Positions 16,707 through 25,948 of a DNA stretch of 64,000 bases are shown here, piece by piece (position 1 is the stretch's first letter; every line of letters starts with the position of its first letter). Below the pieces are notes generated by a model that made no database searches, had not been told where the DNA came from, and saw nothing but the letters and a program-made list of their open reading frames with translations. The DNA is taken from positions 3,782,001 to 3,846,000 of the forward strand of contig NZ_CP073089.1 in the NCBI RefSeq assembly GCF_018137945.1. The letters are read 5' to 3'. A program made the translations under genes and the position numbers. This DNA comes from Brevibacterium sp. W7.2. GTDB taxonomy: Bacteria; Actinomycetota; Actinomycetes; Actinomycetales; Brevibacteriaceae.

Positions 16707-17936
16707 CTAGACCTCGCCGGGGAGGAGCACCGAGGTCCCCGATTCTCCCCGGATGACGATGAGCCCCGATTCGATCCGCAGCTCCGAGAACCCCAGCGGC
16801 CAGGAGGCGACCTGTTCGCCGGCGTCGTCGATGAGGACGAGTCCGTCGGGAGTGCCGGGGAAGAGGAGCAGCGAGCCGTCGGCGCTCACACCCTGGAGAA
16901 TGATGAGGCTGTCGGGCAGCTCGGCGATCTCACCGGAGCGCGTGAAGATGCGGCGTGCGGCGTCCTCGGTGAGCGCGGGGGTCCCCGTCGCATCGACGCC
17001 GACGACGGTGCCGGCCTGCCGGTGGTCGGACAGGGGGAACGTCACGCCCTGACGGGGCTCTGGGACGAAGGTGTACTGCGAGACGCCCGTCGTGCGGTCG
17101 ACCTCGCGGCCGTCGAGGTCGACGAAGGCGTACTCGGGGTCGGTCTCCTGGATCTTCTCGACATATCCGTCGCTGGCCCACGTGATCCAGTCGGGCCGGG
17201 TGACGGCGGTCGACAGCCTCTCCTCGCCGGATTCGAGGTCGAGAACGGTGATCCGCTTGCCCCGCTGGTTCGTCACCCCGAGGAGATCGTCGGCGAGGAC
17301 GGTCACCTCGGAGCCGGCCGCGACGGGACTGCGCCACACCTCGCTCCCCTTCTTCTCGCCTGTGCCCATGTCGAGTCCGACGAGGTCCTCGACGCCCGTC
17401 CGGACGACGACGCGGGTGCCGGCCCAGGCCACCGGCTGAGCGCTCGCGACCTCGGGTCCCAACCCCAGGGCCTGCCGCTCGGTTCCCGTGGCCGGATCGA
17501 CGAGGCTCCAGGCGCGCATCCCCGATTGCCACCGGCTCCCGACGACGACCGTCGCCGCGGACGCGGCAGGGACCGACGAGTCCGGGTCCCCGGGCAGCAG
17601 CGCTTCCTGCCCGCAGGTCGCATCGTCGATCTCCCAGAGGATCTGACCGCCGCGCAGCTGTCTGCCCATCACTGTCGAGTCCCCGCCGATCCCGCGCTCG
17701 ACTTCGATCGCCATGTCGTCGGTCACCGCGCAGACCTCGTTCGCCGTCGCGTACTGCGCGACGAATCCGGCCGCGTACGCATCAGTGAGCCACGCGCCCT
17801 TGTCACCCTGCGGGCTCAGCTGCACCTGCGCCTCGGGCGGCAGGTCCGGATCGTCTTGCGTCGAGGCTGTGCAGGCGGTCAGTGTCAGACCGAGCACGGC
17901 GGCGAGCGCGATTGCGGCGGAACGAATCGAGGTCAT
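16707..17936 (-). CDS. Secreted beta-propeller-like lipoprotein, function unknown
   Basis: The 409-residue product begins with a lipoprotein signal peptide (basic start, hydrophobic core, LTAC with the lipid Cys near 23). It then consists of repeated short blocks in which a value is compared or stored, such as LVDPATGTE, GLDMGTGEKKG and VLDLESGEE. Such repeats suggest a PQQ/WD40-like propeller. I recognise no catalytic motif. Six or more such blades would fit the length, so it may be a scaffold or sensor anchored outside the membrane. ATG 17936 is chosen because it gives a normal signal peptide; ATG 17978 has a slightly better ribosome binding context. It is not linked in an operon. Confidence 0.7.
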   Translation of the reverse strand: MTSIRSAAIALAAVLGLTLTACTASTQDDPDLPPEAQVQLSPQGDKGAWLTDAYAAGFVAQYATANEVCAVTDDMAIEVERGIGGDSTVMGRQLRGGQILWEIDDATCGQEALLPGDPDSSVPAASAATVVVGSRWQSGMRAWSLVDPATGTERQALGLGPEVASAQPVAWAGTRVVVRTGVEDLVGLDMGTGEKKGSEVWRSPVAAGSEVTVLADDLLGVTNQRGKRITVLDLESGEERLSTAVTRPDWITWASDGYVEKIQETDPEYAFVDLDGREVDRTTGVSQYTFVPEPRQGVTFPLSDHRQAGTVVGVDATGTPALTEDAARRIFTRSGEIAELPDSLIILQGVSADGSLLLFPGTPDGLVLIDDAGEQVASWPLGFSELRIESGLIVIRGESGTSVLLPGEV

Positions 17937-18041
17937 GGAAGCGAATCTATGCGCGGTCGCGGCCCGAGGGGTGCTCATCCTGTTCCGGTTCGGCAACAGC
18001 CGGGTCGGGAGCTGGGGCCCTGCATCCGGGGCTGGGGCGAG

Positions 18042-18566
18042 TCATCCGAGGGCGAGCGCGGACGCGAGCGCGAGAACCGACAGCGTCGACGTCAGCGTGC
18101 GCGCGAGGTTCGCGCGGTTCCACCGGGTTTCGAAGGTCACCCGAGCCGCCGTGTGGTCCGCCGGGGTGAGGATCGGCGCCCGGTCGAGACCCTGGTTGAG
18201 GGGGACACTGACGGTGGCGGTGATGAGGAAGGAGACCACCGAGGCGGCCGCCCCGATCCACAGCAGCGCCATTCCCGCCGGGTCGGAGGCGATTCCGAGC
18301 TCTCCCGGTTCGACCCCGATCCTCAGCGTGCCCGTCACGGCAGCGGCCACCGCGGTGAGAGGGGCGCCGACGAAGACGACGAGGAATGTCGGGCGGAGGA
18401 TCACTGAGTTGATCGCACGGAATCCGCGGACGAACTCTCCGTCGTCGAGTCTCCGATAGGCGGGCGAGATCGCGCAGACGAACGCGAAGAACAGCCCGGC
18501 GAGCAGTCCGTTCGTCAGCGTCGCCGCCGCGAGGAGTTCGGTGATCATGAGGACACCGGTGATCAT
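18042..18566 (-). CDS. DUF1772-family membrane protein, coupled to NmrA-like gene
   Basis: The product of about 174 residues has four hydrophobic helices and the DUF1772 loop VPLNQGLDR...RVTFETRWNRANLART before the last helix. The start ATG 18566 overlaps the stop of the NmrA-like gene (ATGA), so both are made from one message with coupled translation. A second ATG at 18548 repeats the sequence ATGATCACCG and is an alternative start. DUF1772 genes often sit beside NAD(P)-binding or oxygenase genes, and their role is not established. This is the second member of the family within 5 kb, the other being at 13192-13644. Confidence 0.75.
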   Translation of the reverse strand: MITGVLMITELLAAATLTNGLLAGLFFAFVCAISPAYRRLDDGEFVRGFRAINSVILRPTFLVVFVGAPLTAVAAAVTGTLRIGVEPGELGIASDPAGMALLWIGAAASVVSFLITATVSVPLNQGLDRAPILTPADHTAARVTFETRWNRANLARTLTSTLSVLALASALALG

Positions 18567-19447
18567 GACGGAGCGTCCGCGTCGGAAGCGTGGCCGACGA
18601 GTTCCGCGATCGTCTCCTCGACCGTCGTCGTCACCGTGATGCGCCGGTCGCCCCGCGGAGCGAGGAGTCCCGCGGCATCGGCTCGGTAGAGCTCGGCGAG
18701 ACTGTCGGCGACGTGGGGCGCGAACCCGGCCGCGGTGAGCCCGGGCGCCCACGCGGGCTCGGGGACGATCTCGACGGTGAGCGCGCGACCGAGGGCACGA
18801 CCGAGCACCTCGGCGACCTCCCGTTCGGACCGGGAAGGCCCGATGATGTCGACGGCCTCGCTCGACGGCGGCGGGGCGAGCAGTGCGCGGGCGGCGACCG
18901 CCCCGAGGTCACGGGTCGCGACCATCGGCACGGGCGCCTCGGCGGTGGGCGCGAACACGGGGTAGGTGCCGGTCTCCCGGGCGAGGTCGATGACGTCGGA
19001 GACCTTCTCCTGGAAGTGGCCGGACCGGAGGGCCGTCAGCGTCGTACCGGTCTCGCCCAGTGCCCGTTCGAGACGGTGGAGTCCGGTGATCGGGCCGGTG
19101 CCCGCGGCGAGGTCGGCGCCGCCCGAGGAGAGCATGACGACGTGGGGAACACCCGCCTCGGCGACGGCCCCGGCGATCGCGTCGCTCAGCAGCTCGGCAT
19201 GGGCGTCGAGGTCAGCGGCGCCGAGGTCGAACGGCAGCAGAGCGAAGAACCCTGCGGCCCCGGTCAGGGCGGCAGTCAGCCCCGCGCGGTCGGTGAGGTC
19301 GACCGTCGCGATCTCGGCTCCGGCCTTACGCCACGGTGCGGCGTCGGCCTCCCGGCGGACGAGGACGCGGACCTCGGCGCCGGCGTCAATGAGGGTGTGG
19401 GCGGTGGCCGATCCGACGCGTCCGGTGGCTCCTGCGATGACGAACAT
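18563..19447 (-). CDS. NmrA-like NAD(P)-binding oxidoreductase/sensor
   Basis: The 294-residue cytoplasmic protein is an atypical short-chain dehydrogenase. The Rossmann start VIAGATGRVGSATAHTL holds the GxxGxxG turn (residues 5-11). An Arg-rich beta2 end (VLVRRE) suggests NADP binding. The catalytic YxxxK of normal SDRs is absent, and a HVVMLSSGGAD strand replaces the catalytic serine region. This is as in NmrA and quinone-reductase-like relatives that act as redox sensors or reduce quinones. AAGGAG is seven bases before the ATG. It is divergent from an AraC gene across 200 bases and coupled to a DUF1772 gene, so an AraC-controlled two-gene operon is likely. Confidence 0.85.
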   Translation of the reverse strand: MFVIAGATGRVGSATAHTLIDAGAEVRVLVRREADAAPWRKAGAEIATVDLTDRAGLTAALTGAAGFFALLPFDLGAADLDAHAELLSDAIAGAVAEAGVPHVVMLSSGGADLAAGTGPITGLHRLERALGETGTTLTALRSGHFQEKVSDVIDLARETGTYPVFAPTAEAPVPMVATRDLGAVAARALLAPPPSSEAVDIIGPSRSEREVAEVLGRALGRALTVEIVPEPAWAPGLTAAGFAPHVADSLAELYRADAAGLLAPRGDRRITVTTTVEETIAELVGHASDADAPS

Positions 19448-19647
19448 GGTGGACTCCTTCTCTACTGCTTCTCTACTACGGTGGTTGATCTGTTGGAGTG
19501 GCTGATCTGTCTGCCTCTCCGACGCTACGGACGTCATCTCGGACACTCCATGCCCGAACGGCCGCACTTCTTGCCCGATCGTCCGAACGAGTCGGTTGAT
19601 CGAACCGAGCCCTGGTCGCCGCGGGCGGGCTGTGACACGATGCCGAC

Positions 19648-20715
19648 ATGATGAGCGCACCGAAGAACGCCGCACCCGCGACGGGGGCACCGGGGACGCG
19701 AGCACCGCAGAGACGATCGGCGGCCGGTCGGGCTGTTGAGGCGCCCGGCGGCGAGGATCGGCTCGCCCGGGTGCTCGGCACCCTGCGGATGCGCTCGACG
19801 TTCTGCTCCCACTCCGAGTTCGGTGACCCGTGGTCGCTCGAGATGCCCGCGATCGCCGACTCCGTGAGCTTCCACGTCCTCATCGCCGGGTCGTGCTGGC
19901 TGCGCCTGCCCGGGGAGGACGCCGTCGAGCTCGCCGCCGGTGACCTCGCGCTCGTCCCGCACGGGCGCGGTCACGATCTCCTCAGCGATCCCGCGGCCCC
20001 GCGCGGACCGCGCGTCGATCTCCTGCCGCAGGAGTACCTCGGCGAGAGCTACTCCGTCCTCCGGTACGGGGGCGCGGGCCCGACGACGCGGCTGATCTGC
20101 GGGATCGTCGGTTTCGATGATCCGGCCGCCCGGCAGCTCGTCCGCAGCCTGCCGGCGATCCTGCGGGTCAGCGGGGATGAGGCGGGCGTCGCCTCCTCGG
20201 TGCGCGACACCCTCCGGCTCATCGCCGCCGAGCTCGCGCATCCGCAGCCGGGAGCGGAGACCGTGGCGACGCGGTTGGCCGATGTCCTCGTCGTCCAGGC
20301 GATCCGGTCGTGGATGAACTCCGACGCCGAGGCGGGCGCCGGGTGGCTGCGCTCCCTGCGGGATGAGCGCATCGGCCGGGTCATCGAGGCGATCCATGAC
20401 GGCCCCGGTGAGGAGTGGACGCTCGAGCGCCTCGCACGGGTTGCGGGGATGTCGCGATCCTCATTCAGCGCCCGGTTCACCGACCTCGTCGGCGAGGCCC
20501 CGATCGCCTACCTCACGCGGTGGCGGATGGCCATCGCCCAGTCGCGGCTGCGGGACACCGAGGTCACGGCGGCGACGCTCGCGGGCGACCTCGGCTACCG
20601 CTCGGAGGCCGCGTTCAACCGCGCGTTCACCCGAATCGTCGGGTCGACCCCGGGCGCGGTGCGACGACAGAGGTTGCAGGGAGCGGCGGAGCGCGATGTC
20701 GAACCGCTCTCATGA
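19648..20715 (+). CDS. AraC-family regulator with cupin N-domain
   Basis: The 355-residue regulator has an N-terminal cupin ligand domain (about 40-200, with LIAGSCWLRLPG and LAAGDLALVPHG) and a C-terminal pair of helix-turn-helix motifs. The first is TLERLARVAGMSRSSFSARF (about 265-285). The second is TAATLAGDLGYRSEAAFNRAF (about 310-332), followed by GSTPGAVRRQ. The arrangement matches the 'cupin_6' AraC group, usually activators of a divergent oxidoreductase gene. Here that neighbour is the NmrA-DUF1772 pair. The first 35 residues are disordered and Ala/Arg-rich, and a start further in is possible. The inducer is unknown. Confidence 0.88.
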   Translation: MMSAPKNAAPATGAPGTRAPQRRSAAGRAVEAPGGEDRLARVLGTLRMRSTFCSHSEFGDPWSLEMPAIADSVSFHVLIAGSCWLRLPGEDAVELAAGDLALVPHGRGHDLLSDPAAPRGPRVDLLPQEYLGESYSVLRYGGAGPTTRLICGIVGFDDPAARQLVRSLPAILRVSGDEAGVASSVRDTLRLIAAELAHPQPGAETVATRLADVLVVQAIRSWMNSDAEAGAGWLRSLRDERIGRVIEAIHDGPGEEWTLERLARVAGMSRSSFSARFTDLVGEAPIAYLTRWRMAIAQSRLRDTEVTAATLAGDLGYRSEAAFNRAFTRIVGSTPGAVRRQRLQGAAERDVEPLS

Positions 20716-20748
20716 GTGCGCGACAGGTTGTGACCAGTCGAGTTGTGG

Positions 20749-20802
20749 CCAGTTGAAACTGAGATGGCCAGTACCGGACCTGGCCATCTCAGTTTCGACT
20801 GG
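20749..20802. terminator. 54-base hairpin after araC
   Basis: Arms of 23 bases (20749-20771 and 20780-20802) pair with one mismatch around an eight-base loop (TACCGGAC); the inner 16 pairs are perfect. It lies between the araC stop and the tRNA gene. There is no T-tract, so it is either a bidirectional terminator or a palindromic repeat element. Confidence 0.6.
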
Positions 20803-20858
20803 CGCACACGCTCGCGGGACGGGTGATGTGCGGGGCGGACAGGAAGCAGGCATGCGAA

Positions 20859-20898
20859 GAGCCCCTCACCTGACCCTGATCGGGCCGGTGAGGGGCTC
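20859..20898 (-). terminator. Terminator stem downstream of tRNA-Leu
   Basis: GAGCCCCTCACC and GGTGAGGGGCTC pair perfectly over 12 bases around a 16-base loop. The stem lies nine bases beyond the 3' end of the leftward tRNA gene. Confidence 0.65.
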
Positions 20899-20906
20899 AT
20901 GTTCGC

Positions 20907-20993
<87 letters not shown>

Positions 20994-21460
20994 GAACAAG
21001 AGAAGACTTTATCATCGCCGCGCGGATTTCAAGAAACTCAGAGGGCCCGTGAACCCGCGAAATCAGGCGAAATCGACCGAAATCCCCGCAGAAACCTCCG
21101 AAAAGTGGCGACCTTCACACTTTCGCCACCGCGATGCCGCCGCACCCCGCCACCGCGATGCCCCCGCACCCCGCCGCCGCGCCCCAACGCAGCCCTCGAC
21201 TCCCCCGTCACTGCCGGACCGCTCAACGCGTCCTGCCAGGCTGAACGCGCACAGTGAATCCCCGCCGAGGTGCGCCCCGAGATCGCGCAGGACGTGAGAT
21301 GAGAGCGCCTCCGCGTTAGGATTGGGTGTTGGTGTACCCGAAACGGCGCCTCGCGCCGGATACGGTCACGCCCACGCGAAAGAGCAGTGCAGACCATGTG
21401 CCCACGTTCTGGCCGACCGCCCGAACACGAGACAGACGATGCCGAACCGGAGGAGGTGCC
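20994..21460. other. Spacer holding the fhaA operon leader
   Basis: This 467-base spacer lies between divergent tRNA-Leu and fhaA. It should contain the promoter of the fhaA-fhaB-pstP-rodA-pbpA-pknA operon. TTAGGAT at about 21316 is a possible -10 but no convincing -35 accompanies it. A 24-bp near-identical repeat occurs at 21124-21171. I see no gene. Confidence 0.45.
21124..21171. repeat. 24-bp direct repeat, two copies
   Basis: CGCCACCGCGATGCC-(G/C)-CCGCACCC occurs twice in tandem with one difference, followed by a partial third copy (CGCCGCCGCG). Confidence 0.7.
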
Positions 21461-22315
21461 ATGGGAATTCTCGATCGCTTCGAGAAGGGACTGGAGAACG
21501 TCGTCAACGGCGCCTTCGCGAAGGCCTTCCGCTCCCAGGTCGAACCCGTCGAACTCGGCGGGGCCCTGCGCCGCGAAGCCGACAACAAGGCAGCCGTCGT
21601 CTCCCGCGGACGCACCCTGACGGCGAACCACTACACGATCGAGCTCTCACCCGCCGACTTCGAGCGCCTCTCCGGCATCGAGACCGAACTGCGGGCCGAT
21701 CTCCGCCAGGTCATCGGCGACCACGCGATCGAGCAGGCGTACAGCTTCGTCGGGCCGGTGTCCGTCGACTTCGTCGAAGCCGACGACCTCGACACGGGCA
21801 TGTACCGCGTCGTCTCGAGCACCCAGCGCCCCGACGGGTCGCCGGCGGCCCAGCCGGCCAACCGCGGCGGCTACGACCCGGTCTCCCGCTCCCACAACAT
21901 CGTCGAACCGGCCCCGGCCTCGACCTCCCGTCCCGTGCCGCAGCGCCAGGCCGCGCCGCGGCGCTCGAGCGAGCCCGCGCGGTCGGCGACCCCGATCCGC
22001 CAGGCCGCCCCGGCCCGGCAGCGCACGATCGAGGCGAGCGTCGACATCAACGGACAGACCTACCCTCTGCGTCAGGGCAGCAACGTCTTCGGACGCTCGT
22101 CGAACAGCTCGGACTTCGTCATCGACGACCCCGGTGTCTCGCGCCGCCACTTCGAGATCGTCGTCGAGGGCGACCATGCCGTCGCCAACGACCTCGGCTC
22201 GACGAACGGCACGCTGCTCCACGGACGCAAACTGACCTCCGCCAACCTCAGCAACGGTGATGTGCTCACGGCAGGCGACGCCGATGTGCGCTACACCGAA
22301 CAGGACACTCTGTGA
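21461..22315 (+). CDS. fhaA: FhaA: DUF3662 and FHA domain protein
   Basis: The 284-residue cytoplasmic phosphopeptide-binding protein of the division module has an N-terminal DUF3662 domain (about 1-115, starting MGILDRFEKGLENVV). A Pro/Ala/Arg-rich linker with repeated RQAAP words follows. The C-terminal FHA domain (about 195-275) has conserved FGRSS, SRRH and STNG motifs that bind phosphothreonine. In mycobacteria FhaA is bound by PknB and controls peptidoglycan synthesis. AGGAGG is six bases before ATG 21461; the open frame extends further upstream without support. It is the first gene of a six-gene chain, and its stop overlaps fhaB (GTGA). Confidence 0.95.
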   Translation: MGILDRFEKGLENVVNGAFAKAFRSQVEPVELGGALRREADNKAAVVSRGRTLTANHYTIELSPADFERLSGIETELRADLRQVIGDHAIEQAYSFVGPVSVDFVEADDLDTGMYRVVSSTQRPDGSPAAQPANRGGYDPVSRSHNIVEPAPASTSRPVPQRQAAPRRSSEPARSATPIRQAAPARQRTIEASVDINGQTYPLRQGSNVFGRSSNSSDFVIDDPGVSRRHFEIVVEGDHAVANDLGSTNGTLLHGRKLTSANLSNGDVLTAGDADVRYTEQDTL

Positions 22316-22872
22316 GCGAATTCACCGTCACCGTCTTCCGGTTCGCGTTCTTCGTCATCCTCTGGCTCTTCGTCTTCGGGGTGGCAGGCGTGCTCAGGCG
22401 GGACATCTTCGGCGCGCGGCGCGGACCCCGCAAGTCGAAGAAGAACAAGGCCGCGCGGGGCTCCTCGCGCCAGTCCGCCCCCGCCCAGAACCAGCAGGCG
22501 CACAATCAGCAGGCGCAGAACCAGGCCCAGAACCGTCCGGCCCAGCAGCCGCCGGCGCCCTCGCGTCCGGTGCCGCGGGCGAATCCCGGCTCGATCCGGG
22601 TGACCGCCGGTCCGATGGCCGGCACCTCGCTCATCCTCTCCGGGGCACCCGTGACCTTCGGGCGCGCGCCGGACAACACGATCGTCATCGACGACGACTT
22701 CGCCTCGAGCCACCATGCCCGCATCATCGCGCGGAACGGCGCCTGGGTGCTCGAGGACCTCAGCTCGACGAACGGCACGTTCGTCGACGGCTCGCGCATC
22801 ACCGCCCCGTTCGACCTTGGCATCGGCACTCAGATCACCATCGGACATACGACGTTGGAGACCCAATCGTGA
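22312..22872 (+). CDS. fhaB: FhaB: membrane-anchored FHA domain protein
   Basis: The 186-residue protein has one membrane segment near the N-terminus (about 8-28), a basic patch, and a Gln/Asn/Pro-rich linker with repeated NQQAQNQ words. The FHA domain follows (about 95-182; FGRAPDN, SSTNGT). The usual SRxH is SSHHAR here, so the phospho-Thr-contacting Arg is shifted or replaced. The FhaB (FipA) counterpart in mycobacteria links PknA/PknB signalling to FtsZ and FtsQ. It starts with GTG overlapping the fhaA stop and ends overlapping the pstP GTG, so translation is coupled on both sides. Confidence 0.93.
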   Translation: MSEFTVTVFRFAFFVILWLFVFGVAGVLRRDIFGARRGPRKSKKNKAARGSSRQSAPAQNQQAHNQQAQNQAQNRPAQQPPAPSRPVPRANPGSIRVTAGPMAGTSLILSGAPVTFGRAPDNTIVIDDDFASSHHARIIARNGAWVLEDLSSTNGTFVDGSRITAPFDLGIGTQITIGHTTLETQS

Positions 22873-24323
22873 CGACCGACGGAACGATCACCCTTCGCTC
22901 CGCAGCCCGGTCTCACACCGGGCTCGTGCGCAAGAACAACCAGGACTCCGGGTATGCGGGTCCCAACTTCCTCCTCATCGCCGACGGCATGGGCGGGCAC
23001 GCCGGCGGTGACGTCGCCTCGGCGATCACCGTCGCCCGCCTCGCCGAACTCGACCGCGAGACCGGGGGCGAGGACGCCCTCGAGATCCTCCGCACCTCGA
23101 TCCTCGACGCCAACGACCGCATCTGCCGCGGCGTCGCCGAACAGCCCGAACTCGCCGGCATGGGCACGACCGTCACCGCCCTCCTGCGCGCGCCGGGCAA
23201 CCGCTTCGCCCTCGCCCACATCGGCGACTCCCGCGGATACGTCTACCGCGACGGCGAACTCCACGCCGTCACCCACGACCACACCTTCGTCCAGATGCTC
23301 GTCGACGAGGGCCGCATCACCGCCGAGGAAGCCGACACCCACCCCCAGCGCTCCGTCGTCATGAAGGTCCTCGGCGACGTCGGCACGTCCCCTGACCTCG
23401 ACCTCTCCCTGCGGGAGGCCCACGTCGGCGACCGCTGGCTGCTCTGCTCCGACGGCCTCACCGGGTTCGCCGATATCGGCGACATCACCCGGGTCCTCGC
23501 CGAGGTGGCCGACCCCGACGAGGCCTGCCGCCAGCTCATCGACCTCGCTCTGGCCGGCGGCGGCGCCGACAACGTCACCGTCGTCATCGGCGACGTCATC
23601 GAGGGCACCGTCGAGACCGCCCAGGGCAAGTCCGTGGGCTCCGTCCACCTCAACCCGCAGTACGCGACGATCGGCACCCGCCCCGAGGGCGACGGCGCGA
23701 CCGCGCAGCACGACTTCGCGAACACCGATATCCCCACCGACACCGTGCCCCTGCAGACCGTGACCGATGCCGGGTCCGGTGATTCCGGGCAGGAACCCAC
23801 CGCCGAGGTGCCCGCCGGGTCCGTGCGGACACTGACCGAGGACGAGACCGAGGATGCGGCCGAGTCCGACGAGGACGACGAGCCTGAGGACGTCGAGAAG
23901 CGCTCCTACCTCGGGTGGATCATCGCCGCCATCGTCATCATCGCCCTCGCCGTGGCCGGCTTCTTCGCCTACAACTACATCAACAACCACTACTACCTGA
24001 CGAACGAGAACGGCCAGGTCACGCTCTACCGCGGCCTCGACACGACGCTCGGCCCCATCGAGCTCAGCCGCCTCGAGGACACCACCGACATCCAGGTCGA
24101 CTCGCTCAACAGCTTCTCCCAGGACCGGCTTCGCAGCTCGATCCAGGCCGACTCCCGCGAAGAGGCCGACCGGATCATCGACAATCTCCGCCGGGAGGCC
24201 GAGAGCGCCGGCACCGTCTCCGGCAACGCCGAGGATGCGACCGCGCCGAGCGATCCCGCCCCCTCCCCGCCGAACGGGCAGAGCGCCGAACCCAGTGACG
24301 CGATCACTCAGGAGTCGCAGTGA
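22869..24323 (+). CDS. pstP: PstP: PP2C-type Ser/Thr phosphatase
   Basis: The 484-residue membrane-anchored phosphatase reverses PknA/PknB phosphorylation. The PP2C domain (about 5-240) shows metal-binding and catalytic motifs RKNNQDS, LIADGMGGHAGG, GMGTTV, IGDSRGY, SDGLTG and GGADNVTVVI. An acidic juxtamembrane linker rich in Glu/Asp (about 300-345) leads to a single membrane helix (about 350-372) and an extracellular domain of about 110 residues. The GTG at 22869 overlaps the fhaB stop; a longer frame from 22257 is a shadow through fhaB. The stop overlaps the rodA start. Confidence 0.95.
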   Translation: MTTDGTITLRSAARSHTGLVRKNNQDSGYAGPNFLLIADGMGGHAGGDVASAITVARLAELDRETGGEDALEILRTSILDANDRICRGVAEQPELAGMGTTVTALLRAPGNRFALAHIGDSRGYVYRDGELHAVTHDHTFVQMLVDEGRITAEEADTHPQRSVVMKVLGDVGTSPDLDLSLREAHVGDRWLLCSDGLTGFADIGDITRVLAEVADPDEACRQLIDLALAGGGADNVTVVIGDVIEGTVETAQGKSVGSVHLNPQYATIGTRPEGDGATAQHDFANTDIPTDTVPLQTVTDAGSGDSGQEPTAEVPAGSVRTLTEDETEDAAESDEDDEPEDVEKRSYLGWIIAAIVIIALAVAGFFAYNYINNHYYLTNENGQVTLYRGLDTTLGPIELSRLEDTTDIQVDSLNSFSQDRLRSSIQADSREEADRIIDNLRREAESAGTVSGNAEDATAPSDPAPSPPNGQSAEPSDAITQESQ

Positions 24324-25948
24324 TGTCAGACTCCGTCTCCCAGGCAGCCCGGCCCAGGCCCTACCGCCTGGCCGAGCTCGGGCTCATCATCCTGGCGATC
24401 ATCGCCTCGACGAGTGCCTACGCGCTCGTCGGGCTCGGCGTCGACGATGCCATGCCGACCGACATCTACGGCTACATGGCGTGGCTGACGGCTCTCGCCC
24501 TCCTCATCCACATCGTCGTGTGGTGGAAGGCGAAGTACGCCGACCCCGTCCTCGTGCCCATCGCCGTCCTCCTCAACGGACTCGGCCTGGCGATGATCCA
24601 CCGCGTCGACCTCGGTCGCGTGGAGTTCCTCGACAGCGCCACCCAGCAGCTCATCTGGATGACGCTCGGCGTGGGGCTCGCGATCGCCGTGCTCATCGTC
24701 CTCCGCGACCACCGCTGGCTGCGCCGCTACACCTACGTCTCGGGCTTCCTCGCCCTCTTCTTCCTCCTGCTGCCCCTCATCCCGGGCCTCGGCAGGACGA
24801 TCAACGGCGCCCGCATCTGGATCGGCATCGGACCGCTGTCGTTCCAGCCCGGTGAGATCGCGAAGATCCTCCTCGCGATCTTCTTCGCCGGCTACCTCGT
24901 CGCCTACCGCGACCAGCTCGTGCTCGCGGGCCCGAAGATCCTCGGCATCCGCTTCCCCCGGCTGCGCGACTTCGGTCCCATCGTCATCGCGTGGATCGCC
25001 AGCGTCGGCGTCCTCGTCTTCGAACGCGACCTCGGCACCTCCCTCCTCTTCTTCGGCCTCTTCGTCGCCATGCTCTACGTCGCGACCTCGAAGGTCTCGT
25101 GGATCATCATCGGCATGTCGTTCTTCGCCGCCGGCGCCGTCCTCGCGACCCTGCTCTTCTCCCACGTCCAGCAGCGCATCGACGGTTGGCTGAATGCGCT
25201 CACGGCCGAGGAGTACAACAAGACGCCGGGCGGGTCCTACCAGCTCGTCCAGGGCCTGTTCGGGATGGCCAACGGCGGTCTCGTCGGCACCGGGCTCGGC
25301 GAGGGCCGACCGAACATGGTCCCCTACGCGGAATCCGACTTCATCTACGCGAGCTTCGGCGAGGAGCTCGGCATGGCCGGTCTCTTCGTCATCCTGCTCT
25401 GCTACCTCCTCATCTTCGAACGCGGCATCCGCACCGCGCAGAAGCTTCGCGACGGCTTCGGCACCCTGCTCGCCGCGGGGCTCTCCTTCACGATCGCCCT
25501 CCAGGTCTTCGTCGTCGTCGGCGGCGTCACCCGCCTCATCCCGCTCACCGGTCTGACCACGCCGTTCCTCGCCCAAGGCGGTTCGTCCCTGGTCGCGAAC
25601 TGGGTGATCATCGCCCTCCTGCTGCGGATGTCGGACAATGCCCGCCGCCCGGTCGACGAATTCCACACCGGCGTCCTCAAGATCACCGAAGACGCGGACT
25701 CCACGACCGCCTCGGCGCGCCGCCGGAAGAAGTCCGACGACGACGGCGACCAGCCCGACGCTGATCACTGGAACAACCCCGGCGACCGGATCAACCCTGC
25801 TGACCGGACCGGCAGCGATGAGTCGCCGACGACGGTCCACGCGACGACTCCCGCCGACGAGGCGGTCACGACGAACCTCAGCACCCGCCGCCCCAGCGGC
25901 CCCGACCAGCGCCCGACCGACGAGCCCTCCCAGGGAGGAGACCGATGA
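24320..25948 (+). CDS. rodA: RodA/FtsW-type SEDS glycosyltransferase
   Basis: The 542-residue polytopic protein polymerises lipid II into peptidoglycan strands with its partner PBP (pbpA, next gene). About ten to twelve membrane helices occupy residues 18-440. The SEDS signatures are GARIWIGIGPLSFQPGEIAKI (around 155-175) and PYAESDFIYASFGEELG (around 335-352), the latter with the conserved Glu/Asp needed for catalysis. A cytoplasmic tail of about 110 residues, Asp/Thr/Pro-rich, follows and is a likely kinase substrate. The start is GTG 24320 in the same GTGA overlap used by fhaB and pstP; ATG 24323 is equally possible. Its stop overlaps pbpA. Confidence 0.95.
   Translation: MMSDSVSQAARPRPYRLAELGLIILAIIASTSAYALVGLGVDDAMPTDIYGYMAWLTALALLIHIVVWWKAKYADPVLVPIAVLLNGLGLAMIHRVDLGRVEFLDSATQQLIWMTLGVGLAIAVLIVLRDHRWLRRYTYVSGFLALFFLLLPLIPGLGRTINGARIWIGIGPLSFQPGEIAKILLAIFFAGYLVAYRDQLVLAGPKILGIRFPRLRDFGPIVIAWIASVGVLVFERDLGTSLLFFGLFVAMLYVATSKVSWIIIGMSFFAAGAVLATLLFSHVQQRIDGWLNALTAEEYNKTPGGSYQLVQGLFGMANGGLVGTGLGEGRPNMVPYAESDFIYASFGEELGMAGLFVILLCYLLIFERGIRTAQKLRDGFGTLLAAGLSFTIALQVFVVVGGVTRLIPLTGLTTPFLAQGGSSLVANWVIIALLLRMSDNARRPVDEFHTGVLKITEDADSTTASARRRKKSDDDGDQPDADHWNNPGDRINPADRTGSDESPTTVHATTPADEAVTTNLSTRRPSGPDQRPTDEPSQGGDR

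Noticed and set aside
22830..23990. 386-codon minus-strand open frame in pstP
   Set aside because: It is antisense to intact PP2C motifs; codon-bias shadow.
24326..25840. 504-codon minus-strand open frame opposite rodA
   Set aside because: An Arg/Glu/Asp-rich shadow of a SEDS membrane protein; no ribosome binding site.
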